Source: Falsihalocynthiibacter halioticoli (GTDB taxonomy: Bacteria > Pseudomonadota > Alphaproteobacteria > Rhodobacterales > Rhodobacteraceae). Taken from it: a stretch of DNA of 64,000 bases. The translations under genes were made by a program, and so were the position numbers. Of the stretch, positions 1-8,244 are shown piece by piece. Each line of letters starts with the position of its first letter. Positions within the stretch are counted from its first letter, which is position 1. Under the pieces are notes generated by a model. It was not told the origin of the DNA, searched no databases, and was given only the letters and a program-made list of their open reading frames with translations. The DNA is taken from assembly GCF_025802015.1 (NCBI RefSeq), contig NZ_JAOYFC010000002.1, positions 1,054,001-1,118,000 of the forward strand. Direction: 5' to 3'.

Positions 1-482
1 GGGTCACCCGTATTATAGCCAAGCGTCCGTGCAACATCCGCCCCAATCACGGCATCAAACAGATCGCCCATAAGCTCGCCCTGCTGAATGGCAAGGCTTC
101 TTCCGTTTCGGTATTTGTAATGTTCAAAAAACGCCTCCGTGGTCCCCATAACGCGGAACTGACGGTGGCTATCCCCAAGCGAGATCGGCACGATCCAATC
201 CACTTCAGAACGCGACGCAATATCTTGGTAGCTTTCCCAAGTCACGTTGTTCGTTGCGTTCCCAATTCGGAACACCGAATAGAGCAACAATTGCACAGAC
301 CCCGACCGCGCACCGACAATCAAATCTGTACCCGAAATCGTATCAGCGAAACTTGCCTTTGCCCCTGTACGAACCTTCTCCACTCCCAGAAACAACGCAA
401 CCGAGAGCGCAATCGCCAGTATGGTCATGCCTACAGTGAGTGCACGCGCCAAGAGCGAACCGAAAGCAAGCCGCAAGATCAT
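1..482 (-). CDS. ABC transporter permease, FtsX/MacB-like (3' end cut by window edge)
   Basis: Reading the minus strand from an ATG at 482 gives 160 open codons running off the left edge. The N-terminus has a short basic start and one hydrophobic helix (about residues 14-32, VGMTILAIALSVALFLGVE). An extracytoplasmic stretch follows with the motif ISGTDLIVGARSGS, typical of the periplasmic core domain of MacB/FtsX-type permeases. The start overlaps the stop of the ATPase gene as ATGA, so the two are translationally coupled and almost certainly form one ABC complex. The last transmembrane helices lie outside the window. This type moves lipoproteins, peptides or other envelope substrates, or acts mechanically. 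Together with the DUF2796 gene a metal-linked envelope role is inferred, not shown. Confidence 0.85.
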   Translation of the reverse strand, partial: MILRLAFGSLLARALTVGMTILAIALSVALFLGVEKVRTGAKASFADTISGTDLIVGARSGSVQLLLYSVFRIGNATNNVTWESYQDIASRSEVDWIVPISLGDSHRQFRVMGTTEAFFEHYKYRNGRSLAIQQGELMGDLFDAVIGADVARTLGYNTGD

Positions 483-1177
483 GCCTGCCTCCCCTCTACA
501 CTCACAACGTCTTTCATATAGACAACCCGATCAAACCGAGACGCAAGCCTTGGGTCGTGACTTACCATAAGCAGCGTCGATTTTTGCGCTGCAACTTGAG
601 CGAACAACAAGTCGAGAAAATTTTCCTGACTGGTTTCATCAAGCGAAGATGTCGGCTCATCAGCAATCAGAATTGGTGGCTCACCGATAAGCGCGCGAAC
701 AACAGCAACGCGCTGTTGCTGGCCAACACTTAGGTTCGCTGCCTTCGATTTCTCAACACCTTCGGGCAATCCAAGCAGTTTGCACATCTCAATAGCTTTC
801 GCTGCTGCATCCGGGCAGCGTGCGCGGCGCTTTGGTGCAAACTTTAGCGGCAGCAAAATATTGTCGAGTACGGTTCCAAAAGGTAGGAGATTAAACTGCT
901 GAAAGATGATGCCGATTTGCTCGGCTCTGAATCTATCTCTAGCCCATCCCGACAGCGAATTCAGGTTGGTTCCACCGACATTGACCTCGCCGCTGTCGGC
1001 AAGGACCGTCCCACACATCAAAGACAATAGGGTCGATTTTCCCGATCCACTTTCCCCGAGAAGCAGAACAGTCTCGCCCTGTTCGATTTGCAACTCTGGA
1101 ACGGAAATCGCGAATGATGATCGGGATGACCACCGAAAGCGGACATCCCGCAATTCTATTACAGGGCATTGAGACAA
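479..1177 (-). CDS. ABC transporter ATP-binding protein, LolD/MacB-like
   Basis: This 232-residue cytoplasmic nucleotide-binding subunit has every motif intact. Walker A is GESGSGKST at 41-49, the Q-loop is near residue 93, the signature LSVGQQQR is at 149-156, Walker B ILIADEP with its catalytic Glu is at 169-175, and the switch His is in SHD at 206-208. Length and the QQ(Q)R signature match the LolD/MacB/FtsE class that pairs with FtsX-type permeases, and such a permease follows with a 4-nt overlap. The DUF2796 gene lies 5 nt upstream on the same strand, so the three are probably one transcript. The substrate cannot be read from the sequence. A role in metal-dependent envelope or zinc handling is suggested only by the neighbour. 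Confidence 0.88.
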   Translation of the reverse strand: MSQCPVIELRDVRFRWSSRSSFAISVPELQIEQGETVLLLGESGSGKSTLLSLMCGTVLADSGEVNVGGTNLNSLSGWARDRFRAEQIGIIFQQFNLLPFGTVLDNILLPLKFAPKRRARCPDAAAKAIEMCKLLGLPEGVEKSKAANLSVGQQQRVAVVRALIGEPPILIADEPTSSLDETSQENFLDLLFAQVAAQKSTLLMVSHDPRLASRFDRVVYMKDVVSVEGRQA

Positions 1178-1182
1178 GCTTA

Positions 1183-1851
1183 TTATAGTCCGCTCAAGTC
1201 AAGTTCAGGATTTGCGCGTTCGACCTCGAAGGCTTGTGCTCCGTTTGGACCAATAGCCTGCACCTCGAGTTCGAGTGCGTTCTCGAAAGTTTCAAAATAG
1301 TCGAAAGTGATCTTAGTCAGAGCTTCAGGGTTTTCGCAAGTAAAGCTGTATTCGGCATGAAATTCGGAGTGAGCCGCACCATGTTCGTGGTCATCGCCGT
1401 GCTCATCATGCTCATGTTCGTCGTGCTCGTCATCGTGGCCGTGTTCGTCGTCGTGGCCGTGCTCTTCACCGTCTTTGTCGTGATCATCATCATGATCGTG
1501 CGCTTCATCATGCTCTGAATGGTCGTCGTCATGATGATCATCTTCCTCTAGGCCCGCATGGACATCAACTACTGCGCAGCCCGCCGCATCTGGGAGAACA
1601 AACAAACTCTGCGGCTCTTTCAAAACTGCGACTGCAGCCTCGACTTTTGCTCTATCTTCGGCGCTTTCCGCCATATATTCAAACCCAACAATATCCGCAC
1701 CAGGCGCATGTAACTCCATCGCAAGCGTGTTGCCATCGATTGCAAGATTGAGCTCACCAACGCCATGCTCATGGCTATCAAGTTCACGGGTTTCGTCGGC
1801 AAATACGGCGGTCGGGACAAGCGCCAAAAGGCAGACAATCGGTCGATACAT
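1183..1851 (-). CDS. DUF2796 (ZrgA-like) periplasmic histidine-rich metal-binding protein
   Basis: Periplasmic protein of 222 residues, probably a zinc-binding component of a metal-uptake system. The start at 1851 is preferred over an upstream in-frame codon at 1935 because it opens directly into a signal peptide (residues 1-18, cleavage after VFA) and has a GGAAG Shine-Dalgarno. The first domain begins DSHEHGVGELNL, a pattern of the DUF2796/ZrgA family. Residues 102-161 are almost only His, Asp and Glu, an evident divalent-metal buffer. Conserved sequence resumes after it. It heads an ABC transporter pair and has a Zur-like palindrome upstream. Family members are known from zinc-regulated operons such as zrgA of Vibrio. 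The exact partner transporter here is inferred. Confidence 0.8.
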   Translation of the reverse strand: MYRPIVCLLALVPTAVFADETRELDSHEHGVGELNLAIDGNTLAMELHAPGADIVGFEYMAESAEDRAKVEAAVAVLKEPQSLFVLPDAAGCAVVDVHAGLEEDDHHDDDHSEHDEAHDHDDDHDKDGEEHGHDDEHGHDDEHDEHEHDEHGDDHEHGAAHSEFHAEYSFTCENPEALTKITFDYFETFENALELEVQAIGPNGAQAFEVERANPELDLSGL

Positions 1852-1915
1852 ATCAAACTTCCAAATTGATTTCGCAATGGCGGCACAATGGCCGATCCAT
1901 CTGGAACTTTCAATC

Positions 1916-1933
1916 GTTATGTTATCACATTCC
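1916..1933 (-). promoter_or_regulatory. Candidate Zur operator
   Basis: The core ATGTTATCACAT (1919-1930) is a near-perfect dyad that differs at one base from the alphaproteobacterial-type Zur core ATGTTATAACAT. It lies about 70 nt upstream of the DUF2796 start and in the only intergenic gap before that three-gene unit. Dyad and position are seen directly. Assignment to Zur rests on consensus knowledge and on the zinc-binding product downstream. Confidence 0.55.
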
Positions 1934-1981
1934 AATCATCGCAGATGACCGAACAAAATCAAACCTGTTATCTGTAAAATG

Positions 1982-3409
1982 CTAGCTTTTGACCACCGCC
2001 AATGCACCATTTTGAAGCAAACCTTCATAAGCCTCGGTCACGCGTGCGACGAAGTCTGGATTGCTGGACAGAGACGGATCAAACACCTCTTTCATTGACA
2101 AAACCGCCTGTACTTTGGCCGCAGGGGTGTTTGCTCCATCAATCGCCGCCTTAAGCTTGTCTGCGAGCGGATCTTTGACCTCAATCCGGTCTCCGTTCTC
2201 ATCGACGCCACCCACATATCTGATCCAGCCAGCAACAGCCAATGCAAGGCAAGTGTACTCGCGGCCAGCTTGAATATTGTCAGCAATCGTACCCAGAAGA
2301 CGCTGCGGTAGCTTCTGTGACCCGTCCATCGCGATTTGCCACGTACGGTGTCGAATGCTTGGATTTTGGTATCGTTCAAGCAAAGCATCACAATAGGCCT
2401 CAAGGTCCTCGCCCTCTGGTTTTGGAACCGTTGGGATAATCTCGTCGCGCCATATCCGTTTACAGAGTTCGGCAAATGCTGGCTCTGCAACTGTCTCCGC
2501 GATCGTTTCAAACCCTGCAAGGTATCCGAGATATGCGAGCGTCGAATGGGTTCCATTCAAACACCGAAGCTTCATCAACTCATGCGCATCCACATCTGCA
2601 ACGAATTGCGCGCCACCGGCCTCCCATTGCGGGCGCTCTCCGTTCACGAAATTGTCTTCAATCACCCATTGACGAAACGGCTCATGCTGAACACACGCCG
2701 GATCATGATACCCCTGAGCCTTCTCAAGGCTCTTTACATCAGCGGGCGTTGTTGCCGGTGTAATCCGGTCAACCATGGTCGAGGGAAATGCGCAATTCTC
2801 TTCGATCCACGCCGCAAGTGCGCTCTCACGTTCCTTGGCAAAAGCAAGTACCATGCCTTTTGCGAGCGTCCCGTTTGAAGGGATGTTGTCACATGGCATG
2901 ACGGTAAAGGGCGCAACGGCCGCGGCGCGGCGGCGCGCGAGGGCTTCAACGATAAACCCGATTGCAGACTTGGGAGCCTCCGGGTTTGCAAGGTCATGCG
3001 CGATATCCGAATGGTCAAGTTGGAGTTCGCCGGTTGCGGGCTCGTGGCAGTATCCCTTTTCGGTGATCGTCAGAGAGACAATCTTGACCGCAGGATCAGC
3101 CATTTTCGAAAGAACAGCCTCAGGGTCTTCGGGCGCAACAAGAACACCGCTGATCGAGTTGATCACACGGTACTCCGTTTGCCCAGCGCCAAGCGTGACC
3201 GAGGTAAACGCCCCATCCTGCGGATCAAGCTGATCTTTCGCAGTCGGGCTTCGGAGCGACACCGCGAGAATTCCCCAATCCTTGTCGCCCTGTTTTATTG
3301 CATCATCGGTATATACTGCATTGAATGCGCGAAAAAACGCACCAGGCCCAAGATGAACAATGCCGACGTTCGGCTTTGATCCGGTTCGTTTTAGCCGTGG
3401 AACGCTCAT
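1982..3409 (-). CDS. uxuB: Mannitol-dehydrogenase-family oxidoreductase, probable D-fructuronate (mannonate) reductase
   Basis: NAD(P)-dependent polyol dehydrogenase family protein of 475 residues, the usual length for UxuB/UxaB. A Rossmann motif VGIVHLGPG sits at residues 15-23. The family catalytic signature K-x4-N-x2-H appears in MKLRCLNGTHS in the second half. The frame stays open a further 207 nt upstream, but the ATG at 3409 is preceded by TGGAG and gives the family N-terminus MSVPRLKR. It is the last gene of a unit with kduI, kdgF and uxaC, so reduction of fructuronate to mannonate (or tagaturonate to altronate) after the UxaC step is the natural role. Which epimer is used cannot be decided here. 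Confidence 0.82.
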   Translation of the reverse strand: MSVPRLKRTGSKPNVGIVHLGPGAFFRAFNAVYTDDAIKQGDKDWGILAVSLRSPTAKDQLDPQDGAFTSVTLGAGQTEYRVINSISGVLVAPEDPEAVLSKMADPAVKIVSLTITEKGYCHEPATGELQLDHSDIAHDLANPEAPKSAIGFIVEALARRRAAAVAPFTVMPCDNIPSNGTLAKGMVLAFAKERESALAAWIEENCAFPSTMVDRITPATTPADVKSLEKAQGYHDPACVQHEPFRQWVIEDNFVNGERPQWEAGGAQFVADVDAHELMKLRCLNGTHSTLAYLGYLAGFETIAETVAEPAFAELCKRIWRDEIIPTVPKPEGEDLEAYCDALLERYQNPSIRHRTWQIAMDGSQKLPQRLLGTIADNIQAGREYTCLALAVAGWIRYVGGVDENGDRIEVKDPLADKLKAAIDGANTPAAKVQAVLSMKEVFDPSLSSNPDFVARVTEAYEGLLQNGALAVVKS

Positions 3410-3501
3410 ATCAGTCTCCAGTCTATTCGGTGATCTAAATTCGCAAACAAATCGCGCAGGACACACGAATGCCTCCTGCGCTTGTCTTTCCAAAGTAGCG
3501 A

Positions 3502-4326
3502 CTAGCGAAGCTCGCTTGGCTGGACAAAGTCCATATCGGTATAGTCGACATTGTCGCCAGCCATCGCCCAGATAAAGGTATAAGATCCGATACCGGCGCC
3601 AGAATGGATCGACCATGGCGGCGAAATTGTCGCCTCTTCGTTGCCAACAACAAGGTGGCGCGTTTCTTGTGGCTCACCCATAAAGTGCATCACGCGGGAC
3701 GCCTCATCCATACCCCAATAGAGATAGGCTTCCATCCGGCGGTCATGCACATGCGACGGCATCGTATTCCAAACCGAACCATCCAGAAGCTGGGTATAAC
3801 CAAGCACAAGCTGGCAGCTTTCCATGACCAGCGGATGGATGAATTGATAAATCACGCGTTTGTTCGAAGTTTCGGCCTCGCCCATTTCGACTTTGGCCGC
3901 ATCCTCGAGTTTCACGAGCTTGTTTGGGTGTGTCTCATGAGCCGGCGCAGACGTGATATAGAAGCGTCCCTGCCCGCCAAAAGTAACCGCCCCTGCGCCT
4001 TTACCGAGATAAAGCACATCACCGCGGTCTAGCGTCCAAGTCTCGCCCGCTGCGGATACGGTTCCTGTTTCGCCGATGTTCACAATGCCCATCTCGCGGC
4101 GCTCTAGAAACGTTGCTGTGCGTGTTTCCTCGACCTTATCAATAACGAGTTCAGCACCATTTGGAACGGCGCCGCCAAGCACAAAACGATCATAGTGCGT
4201 ATATACAAGGCGAATTTCGCCATCCTTAAACATACCCTCTGCAAGGAAGTTCTTACGCAGATTGTCTGTGTCCATGGTTTTTGCATGGTCTTGGTGAATG
4301 GCGTGGCGGGTTTCTACTGTGAGCAT
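3502..4326 (-). CDS. kduI: 5-dehydro-4-deoxy-D-glucuronate isomerase
   Basis: Cupin-fold enzyme of 274 residues, matching KduI length. It isomerises 5-keto-4-deoxyuronate, formed from unsaturated uronates released by polysaccharide lyases, to 3-deoxy-D-glycero-2,5-hexodiulosonate. The N-terminus with LRKNFLAEGMF and the motif YTHYDRFVLGGAVP is characteristic of the family. Zinc ligands are visible as HVHDRRMEAY (H-x-H-x4-E), with a further His in the C-terminal WSIHSGAG segment. It lies 9 nt downstream of kdgF, whose product feeds it, and 92 nt before the reductase gene. No kduD or kdgK/kdgA is present in the window, so the pathway must finish elsewhere. Confidence 0.92.
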   Translation of the reverse strand: MLTVETRHAIHQDHAKTMDTDNLRKNFLAEGMFKDGEIRLVYTHYDRFVLGGAVPNGAELVIDKVEETRTATFLERREMGIVNIGETGTVSAAGETWTLDRGDVLYLGKGAGAVTFGGQGRFYITSAPAHETHPNKLVKLEDAAKVEMGEAETSNKRVIYQFIHPLVMESCQLVLGYTQLLDGSVWNTMPSHVHDRRMEAYLYWGMDEASRVMHFMGEPQETRHLVVGNEEATISPPWSIHSGAGIGSYTFIWAMAGDNVDYTDMDFVQPSELR

Positions 4327-4335
4327 TGTGGTTCC

Positions 4336-4653
4336 TTACAAAAAGTCTTCACGGCGTGGCGCGAAATTATCGATCAAGCGGCCTGCCTCAAGACAGACAC
4401 ACCCGTGCGTTGCGTTTGATGAAATAACGAAAGAGTCACCGGCTTTGACGGTGAACTCCCTGTCTTCGATCGTGAAGCGGAATTCTCCGCTTTCAACATA
4501 GGTTGATTGGACATGTGGATGGTTATGAAGGTCCCCTTTTCCGCCCTTTTTGAACGAAAAGCTGACAACCATCAGATCTGCGGAGTCCGAAAGAACTTCG
4601 CGCGTTACAAAGTCATCCACTTGGACAGTGGGAAATTTTTTCAAGTCAGACAT
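4336..4653 (-). CDS. kdgF: KdgF-like cupin, unsaturated monouronate ketonisation
   Basis: Single-domain cupin of 105 residues. The metal-binding motif HNHPHVQSTYVESGEF has the H-x-H and later Glu expected, and the second cupin motif gives ATHGC. KdgF proteins turn 4,5-unsaturated monouronates into linear 5-keto-4-deoxyuronate, the substrate of KduI. The gene lies directly upstream of kduI with a 9-nt gap and 69 nt downstream of uxaC. Small cupins are hard to separate by sequence alone, so the functional call leans on the neighbours. Confidence 0.8.
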   Translation of the reverse strand: MSDLKKFPTVQVDDFVTREVLSDSADLMVVSFSFKKGGKGDLHNHPHVQSTYVESGEFRFTIEDREFTVKAGDSFVISSNATHGCVCLEAGRLIDNFAPRREDFL

Positions 4654-4722
4654 AATTCCTCGTTTAGGCTGGTGCGTTGGTCGGTTTGCACTGAGTGTTT
4701 CTTGATCTGGTTTGCCCGATCA

Positions 4723-6141
4723 CTAAAGTCGGTACGCCTCTTTCGCGAGGCGGTAAGTAAGATCATGAGCCACCTCGAATGCATCGCTTTCGCCAAGGCG
4801 GCCTGTTGCAACCAGCGTCGCCAAATAAGCGCAATCTGATCGCCGCGACACATCATGCCGCGCCGGAATGGAACAAAACGCCCGCGTATCGTCATTAAAG
4901 CCGGCGGTGTTGTAAAAACCTGCGGTCTCTGTGGTTTGCTCGCGGAATCGCATGATGCCTTCGTAGCTGTCAAAGAACCACCAAGGTGGCCCAAGACGCA
5001 GCGCCGGATATGCGCCAGCAAGTGGCGCAAGCTCGCGCCCATAAACCGTCTCGTCCAAAGTAAACAAAATAATATTGAGGTCACGCTCCATGCCGACTTC
5101 GCTCAGAAGTGGCCGAAGCGCATGCACGTAATCCGTACGAGACGGGATATCAAAGCCCTTGTCCCGCCCATGACTGGCCAACACTTTTGATGAGTGGTTG
5201 CGCACCGAACCGGCGTGGATTTGAAGCGTCAAACCATCATCAAGGCTCATGCGCGCCATTTCCGTTAGCATCTGCCCTCGGAATGCATCGGCTTCTTCTT
5301 TACTGCATTTTCCTGCAATAGCCTTTTGAAACAGGGCTTCTGCGTCTTGACGTGACAATGCCTCGGTCCGCGCCGTCGCGTGGCCGTGATCGCTTGCGGT
5401 CGCGCCATGTTCCTTAAAGAACGCGCGACGCAGACGGTGCGCGTTTAGATACCCGCTCCACGTAGCTGTATCCTCGCCCGTGAGCGCTCCGAATTTCTCA
5501 ACATTTTCGGCAAACCCCTCAAACTCAGGATCAACAACGGCATCGGGACGATAGGTCGTAATAACTCGCCCGTTCCAATCGCTATCGCGGATTTGAGCGT
5601 GCCACTTCAGATCGTCAAGGGCACCTTCGGTTGTTGCTAGGCATTCGATGCCAAAGCTCTCGAACAATGCACGCGGGCGGAACGCATCTTCGGCGAGCTT
5701 TGCTTCAATATGATCGTAATACGCGTCAGCTGTGTCCGTGTTAAACGGGATATCCAACCCAAAGACATGCTCAAAGGAATGGTTGAGCCACAAAGAAGAG
5801 GGCGTACCTCGGAACAGATGGAAATGCTCTGCAAAGATGCGCCAAATCTTGCGCGGATCCGCCTCGCCAACGCTACCGTCAGCGCGCGGAACGCCGAGGT
5901 CATCCATCGAGACACCTTGGCTGACCAGCATCCGGAAAACATAATGATCCGGCGTTACAAATAGCTCCGACGGGTTGGGGAACCGCTCATTCTCGGCAAA
6001 CCATTGCGGATCGCAATGCCCATGCGGGCTAATGATCGGAAGATCAGCTACTGTTTCATAGAGCGCGCGGGCGATTTGCCGTGGCTTGTCTTCTACAGGG
6101 AAAAGTCTGTCTTGATCTAAAAGCGCCACTAGTTCATCCAT
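4723..6141 (-). CDS. uxaC: Glucuronate/uronate isomerase
   Basis: Amidohydrolase-superfamily isomerase of 472 residues, the normal UxaC length. It converts D-glucuronate to D-fructuronate and D-galacturonate to D-tagaturonate. The N-terminal metal-binding signature ISPHGHCDPQWF appears near residue 40. A C-terminal segment around IPARHDVSRRSDCAYLA is also typical of the family. It is the first gene of the minus-strand uronate unit and faces the GntR regulator across a 97-nt gap. With the fructuronate reductase downstream it forms the classical saturated-uronate branch, parallel to the kdgF-kduI branch for unsaturated uronates. Confidence 0.93.
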   Translation of the reverse strand: MDELVALLDQDRLFPVEDKPRQIARALYETVADLPIISPHGHCDPQWFAENERFPNPSELFVTPDHYVFRMLVSQGVSMDDLGVPRADGSVGEADPRKIWRIFAEHFHLFRGTPSSLWLNHSFEHVFGLDIPFNTDTADAYYDHIEAKLAEDAFRPRALFESFGIECLATTEGALDDLKWHAQIRDSDWNGRVITTYRPDAVVDPEFEGFAENVEKFGALTGEDTATWSGYLNAHRLRRAFFKEHGATASDHGHATARTEALSRQDAEALFQKAIAGKCSKEEADAFRGQMLTEMARMSLDDGLTLQIHAGSVRNHSSKVLASHGRDKGFDIPSRTDYVHALRPLLSEVGMERDLNIILFTLDETVYGRELAPLAGAYPALRLGPPWWFFDSYEGIMRFREQTTETAGFYNTAGFNDDTRAFCSIPARHDVSRRSDCAYLATLVATGRLGESDAFEVAHDLTYRLAKEAYRL

Positions 6142-6170
6142 CTGATTTCGAGCTTCGATATTCTAATACG

Positions 6171-6182
6171 CTACTATACCAG
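6171..6182. promoter_or_regulatory. Possible GntR-family operator between uxaC and the GntR gene
   Basis: CTACTATACCAG lies in the 97-nt divergent gap. Read on the other strand it is CTGGTATAGTAG, an imperfect dyad (CT-NN-TATA-NN-AG) whose left half resembles the TGGTATAC half-sites of ExuR/UxuR-type GntR regulators. The match is partial. It is offered because of its position midway between the two starts. Confidence 0.35.
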
Positions 6183-6238
6183 TTGTGTCAAAACGGCTTT
6201 TGATCTAAGAAAGTCATGTCAGAAAACGCGGATGAAAT

Positions 6239-6931
6239 ATGAACGACCTCGGCATAAGTCTCGAAGCAAATAGGCGCAGCACAACAACCACCGATCTGGT
6301 GTTTGACGCGGTTCACCAAGCTATTATCACATTTCAACTGCCGCCGGGCACCAAAGTCTCCGAGGCGGAGGTCGCCAAACAGCTTGATGTTTCTCGGCAA
6401 CCAGTGCGCGACGTGTTTTTCCGTCTGTCTAAGCTCGGCTTCATCGCAATTCGCCCGCAACGCGCAACATTGGTCACCAAGATATCTGAACAAAGCGTGC
6501 TCGAAGCGGCATTTATCCGCAAGGCCATCGAGTTGTCATGCCTCGCCGAAGCTATAGAGCTTGGAACTGACGAAGACATCCACGAGCTTAGAGCCTTGAT
6601 CCAACAACAAGAAGCTTCGGTTGAGGCCAATGACCTCCAAGGTTTTCACGCTCTGGATGACATGTTTCACAAAGCAATATGCGCAACCGCAGGGCACGCC
6701 CACGCATGGCCCCTCATCGAAGAGCAGAAAGCCCACATAGATCGGGTACGCTTTCTTTCGCTTCCATCTGGCCTCCCAACCGCGTTTGAGCAACACAAAC
6801 GGATCATGGACGCGATCGAAGAGCGGAACACCCCGCGCGCCTCCGAACTTCTGGAAGAACATCTCGCGCGCATCAAAGACATCCTTCAACAAGTCCGCGC
6901 ACAACACCCTGAGTACTTCGAAAGCCCCTGA
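6239..6931 (+). CDS. GntR-family (FCD) transcriptional regulator of uronate genes
   Basis: Winged-helix regulator of 230 residues. Residues about 18-80 hold the GntR DNA-binding domain, including the motif GTKVSEAEVAKQLDVSRQPVRD. Residues about 90-220 are the all-helical FCD effector domain, with AFIRKAIELSCLAEAIE and a later metal-site His pattern (MFHKAICATAGH). It is transcribed divergently from uxaC, the standard arrangement for ExuR/UxuR-like repressors released by uronates. The reading frame continues past its TGA as an apparent coding remnant. The effector is inferred from neighbours. Confidence 0.85.
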   Translation: MNDLGISLEANRRSTTTTDLVFDAVHQAIITFQLPPGTKVSEAEVAKQLDVSRQPVRDVFFRLSKLGFIAIRPQRATLVTKISEQSVLEAAFIRKAIELSCLAEAIELGTDEDIHELRALIQQQEASVEANDLQGFHALDDMFHKAICATAGHAHAWPLIEEQKAHIDRVRFLSLPSGLPTAFEQHKRIMDAIEERNTPRASELLEEHLARIKDILQQVRAQHPEYFESP

Positions 6932-7279
6932 GCGCTGACAATCGAGTACCCATCCCTAACGCTTGAAATCAAGCCCGCTGCGGGCTACGCGCAGCCAACC
7001 GCGCAAGACGTTGAAGACCGCTGGGACGAGCTCGGCCAGCTTAGCCGAAGCAACTATGACGCCAAGCAAAGCGGCACCGGCGGCGCGCACACTAAAGACA
7101 ACCCAACAGACTTTAGGTATCATCAAAGAAAGCTAAGCCCGAATGAAGCCGCACGCGTGTGGCGATATCTGAATTCGAGGCTGACTGAGTCCGAGATGGA
7201 GTTATTAGCGCGTTATAGACCTGACGGCGCAATCGCCCCGCTTAACATCTTGGATCGCTTCAAGTTCCTAAGAGCCTGA
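6932..7279 (+). pseudogene. Orphan 3' coding remnant, 115 codons without a start
   Basis: Immediately after the TGA of the GntR gene, in the same frame, 115 codons stay open to a TGA at 7277. They encode plausible protein with balanced composition: ALTIEYPSLTLEI, then a Gly-rich SGTGG linker, then LSPNEAARVWRYLNSRL and a C-terminal LNILDRFKFLRA. There is no ATG near the left end and no ribosome-binding site. The only internal starts are a GTG at 7157 and an ATG at 7198, which would give about 40 and 27 residues. This looks like the tail of a gene whose front was deleted. A second possibility is a natural C-terminal extension interrupted by a stop. The family is not recognised. Confidence 0.45.
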
Positions 7280-7285
7280 CCCAAG

Positions 7286-8152
7286 CTAATCAGCACCACG
7301 CCCCGCAAGTTGATCGGCATTTTCGCCGAGATAGGCCGCCAAACGGTCCGCAACAGCTCTAATACGTGGAACGATACGCATATCCGCATGAGAAGCGACC
7401 CAAACAGGAACAGACGCAATGTCCTCAGCAACGGGTACAAGACGCAGTTGCGGCTCGGCATCTCCTAAGAACCTCGGCAAAACAACTTTACCCAACCCCG
7501 ATATCGCCATTTCGCGAAGAACGAGGAATGAATCCGCCCCGATTGTAATATGCTCTGGTGCGATATGCGTTGCCATCCACCTTGCTGGAACCGCTCGCGC
7601 CAATTCGCCGGTTAGGCCAAGCCATGTCTCCGGCGCATCCTTAGCGGCATAAGCTCCAAACCCTAGGTCACAAGCAATTTCGCCCCGCATATCATCCGGC
7701 AAAGTTGGCGTAGGCCGAACAGAAATATCCGCCTGCATCCGCGCGAAATCGAGGTGACTGTTGTTGCTGAGAAGGTCAATCGTCAGCTCGGAAGATTCTG
7801 AATGTAGGCGCGCAACGAACTTTGGCAACAGAATCTGACAGAACGAATCCGTCGAAGAAACCCGCACAACGCCCCTCAATGGTGCGACCGCGCTTTGCAT
7901 TGTCCGCTCGACAGCAAACATCGCATTTTCAACTTCTCGCGCCGCCTCAATGACTCGCCATCTATCCGGTAAAACGCGATAACCGCTATGGCTTCGTGCA
8001 AAAATCGGGCCACCGTGGTCATCCTCAAATGCCGCGACACGTCGGATCACCGTTGCGTGGTTCACGCCCAACAGTTTCGCCGCCGCGCTCACAGACCCCT
8101 GATCCACCACGGTCAGGACGAAACGCAGATCATCCCAATTCCGCTTGTGCAT
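7286..8152 (-). CDS. LysR-family transcriptional regulator
   Basis: LysR regulator of 288 residues. The N-terminal winged helix (about 5-62) contains the typical segment GSVSAAAKLLGVNHATVIRRVAAFE, and the rest is a type 2 periplasmic-binding-like effector domain. It is transcribed away from the cytochrome c' gene, with 92 nt between the starts, so control of the two cytochrome genes is the simplest proposal. The HTH resembles that of the other LysR gene in this window (VLGVHHATVIRHIDALE), suggesting the same subgroup. No effector can be named. Confidence 0.85.
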   Translation of the reverse strand: MHKRNWDDLRFVLTVVDQGSVSAAAKLLGVNHATVIRRVAAFEDDHGGPIFARSHSGYRVLPDRWRVIEAAREVENAMFAVERTMQSAVAPLRGVVRVSSTDSFCQILLPKFVARLHSESSELTIDLLSNNSHLDFARMQADISVRPTPTLPDDMRGEIACDLGFGAYAAKDAPETWLGLTGELARAVPARWMATHIAPEHITIGADSFLVLREMAISGLGKVVLPRFLGDAEPQLRLVPVAEDIASVPVWVASHADMRIVPRIRAVADRLAAYLGENADQLAGRGAD

Positions 8153-8244
8153 AAATTAACAAACCTTCTGCAATATTTACCAATATACCTGCTTTTATTC
8201 ACATGTATACTCGAAGGATATGACCAACTTATTGGAGGCCCGCG

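Noticed and set aside
1234..1518. Hydrophobic Val/Phe/Met-rich open frame opposite the His-rich protein gene
   Set aside because: It is the complement of GAT/CAT/GAG repeats encoding the His/Asp/Glu stretch, which automatically gives a hydrophobic-looking translation.
1317..1541. Short tandem repeat or CRISPR-like array in the GATCATCATGATCG-rich stretch
   Set aside because: The repeats are codon-level His/Asp/Glu repeats of one protein, with no spacer structure. No CRISPR array was seen anywhere.
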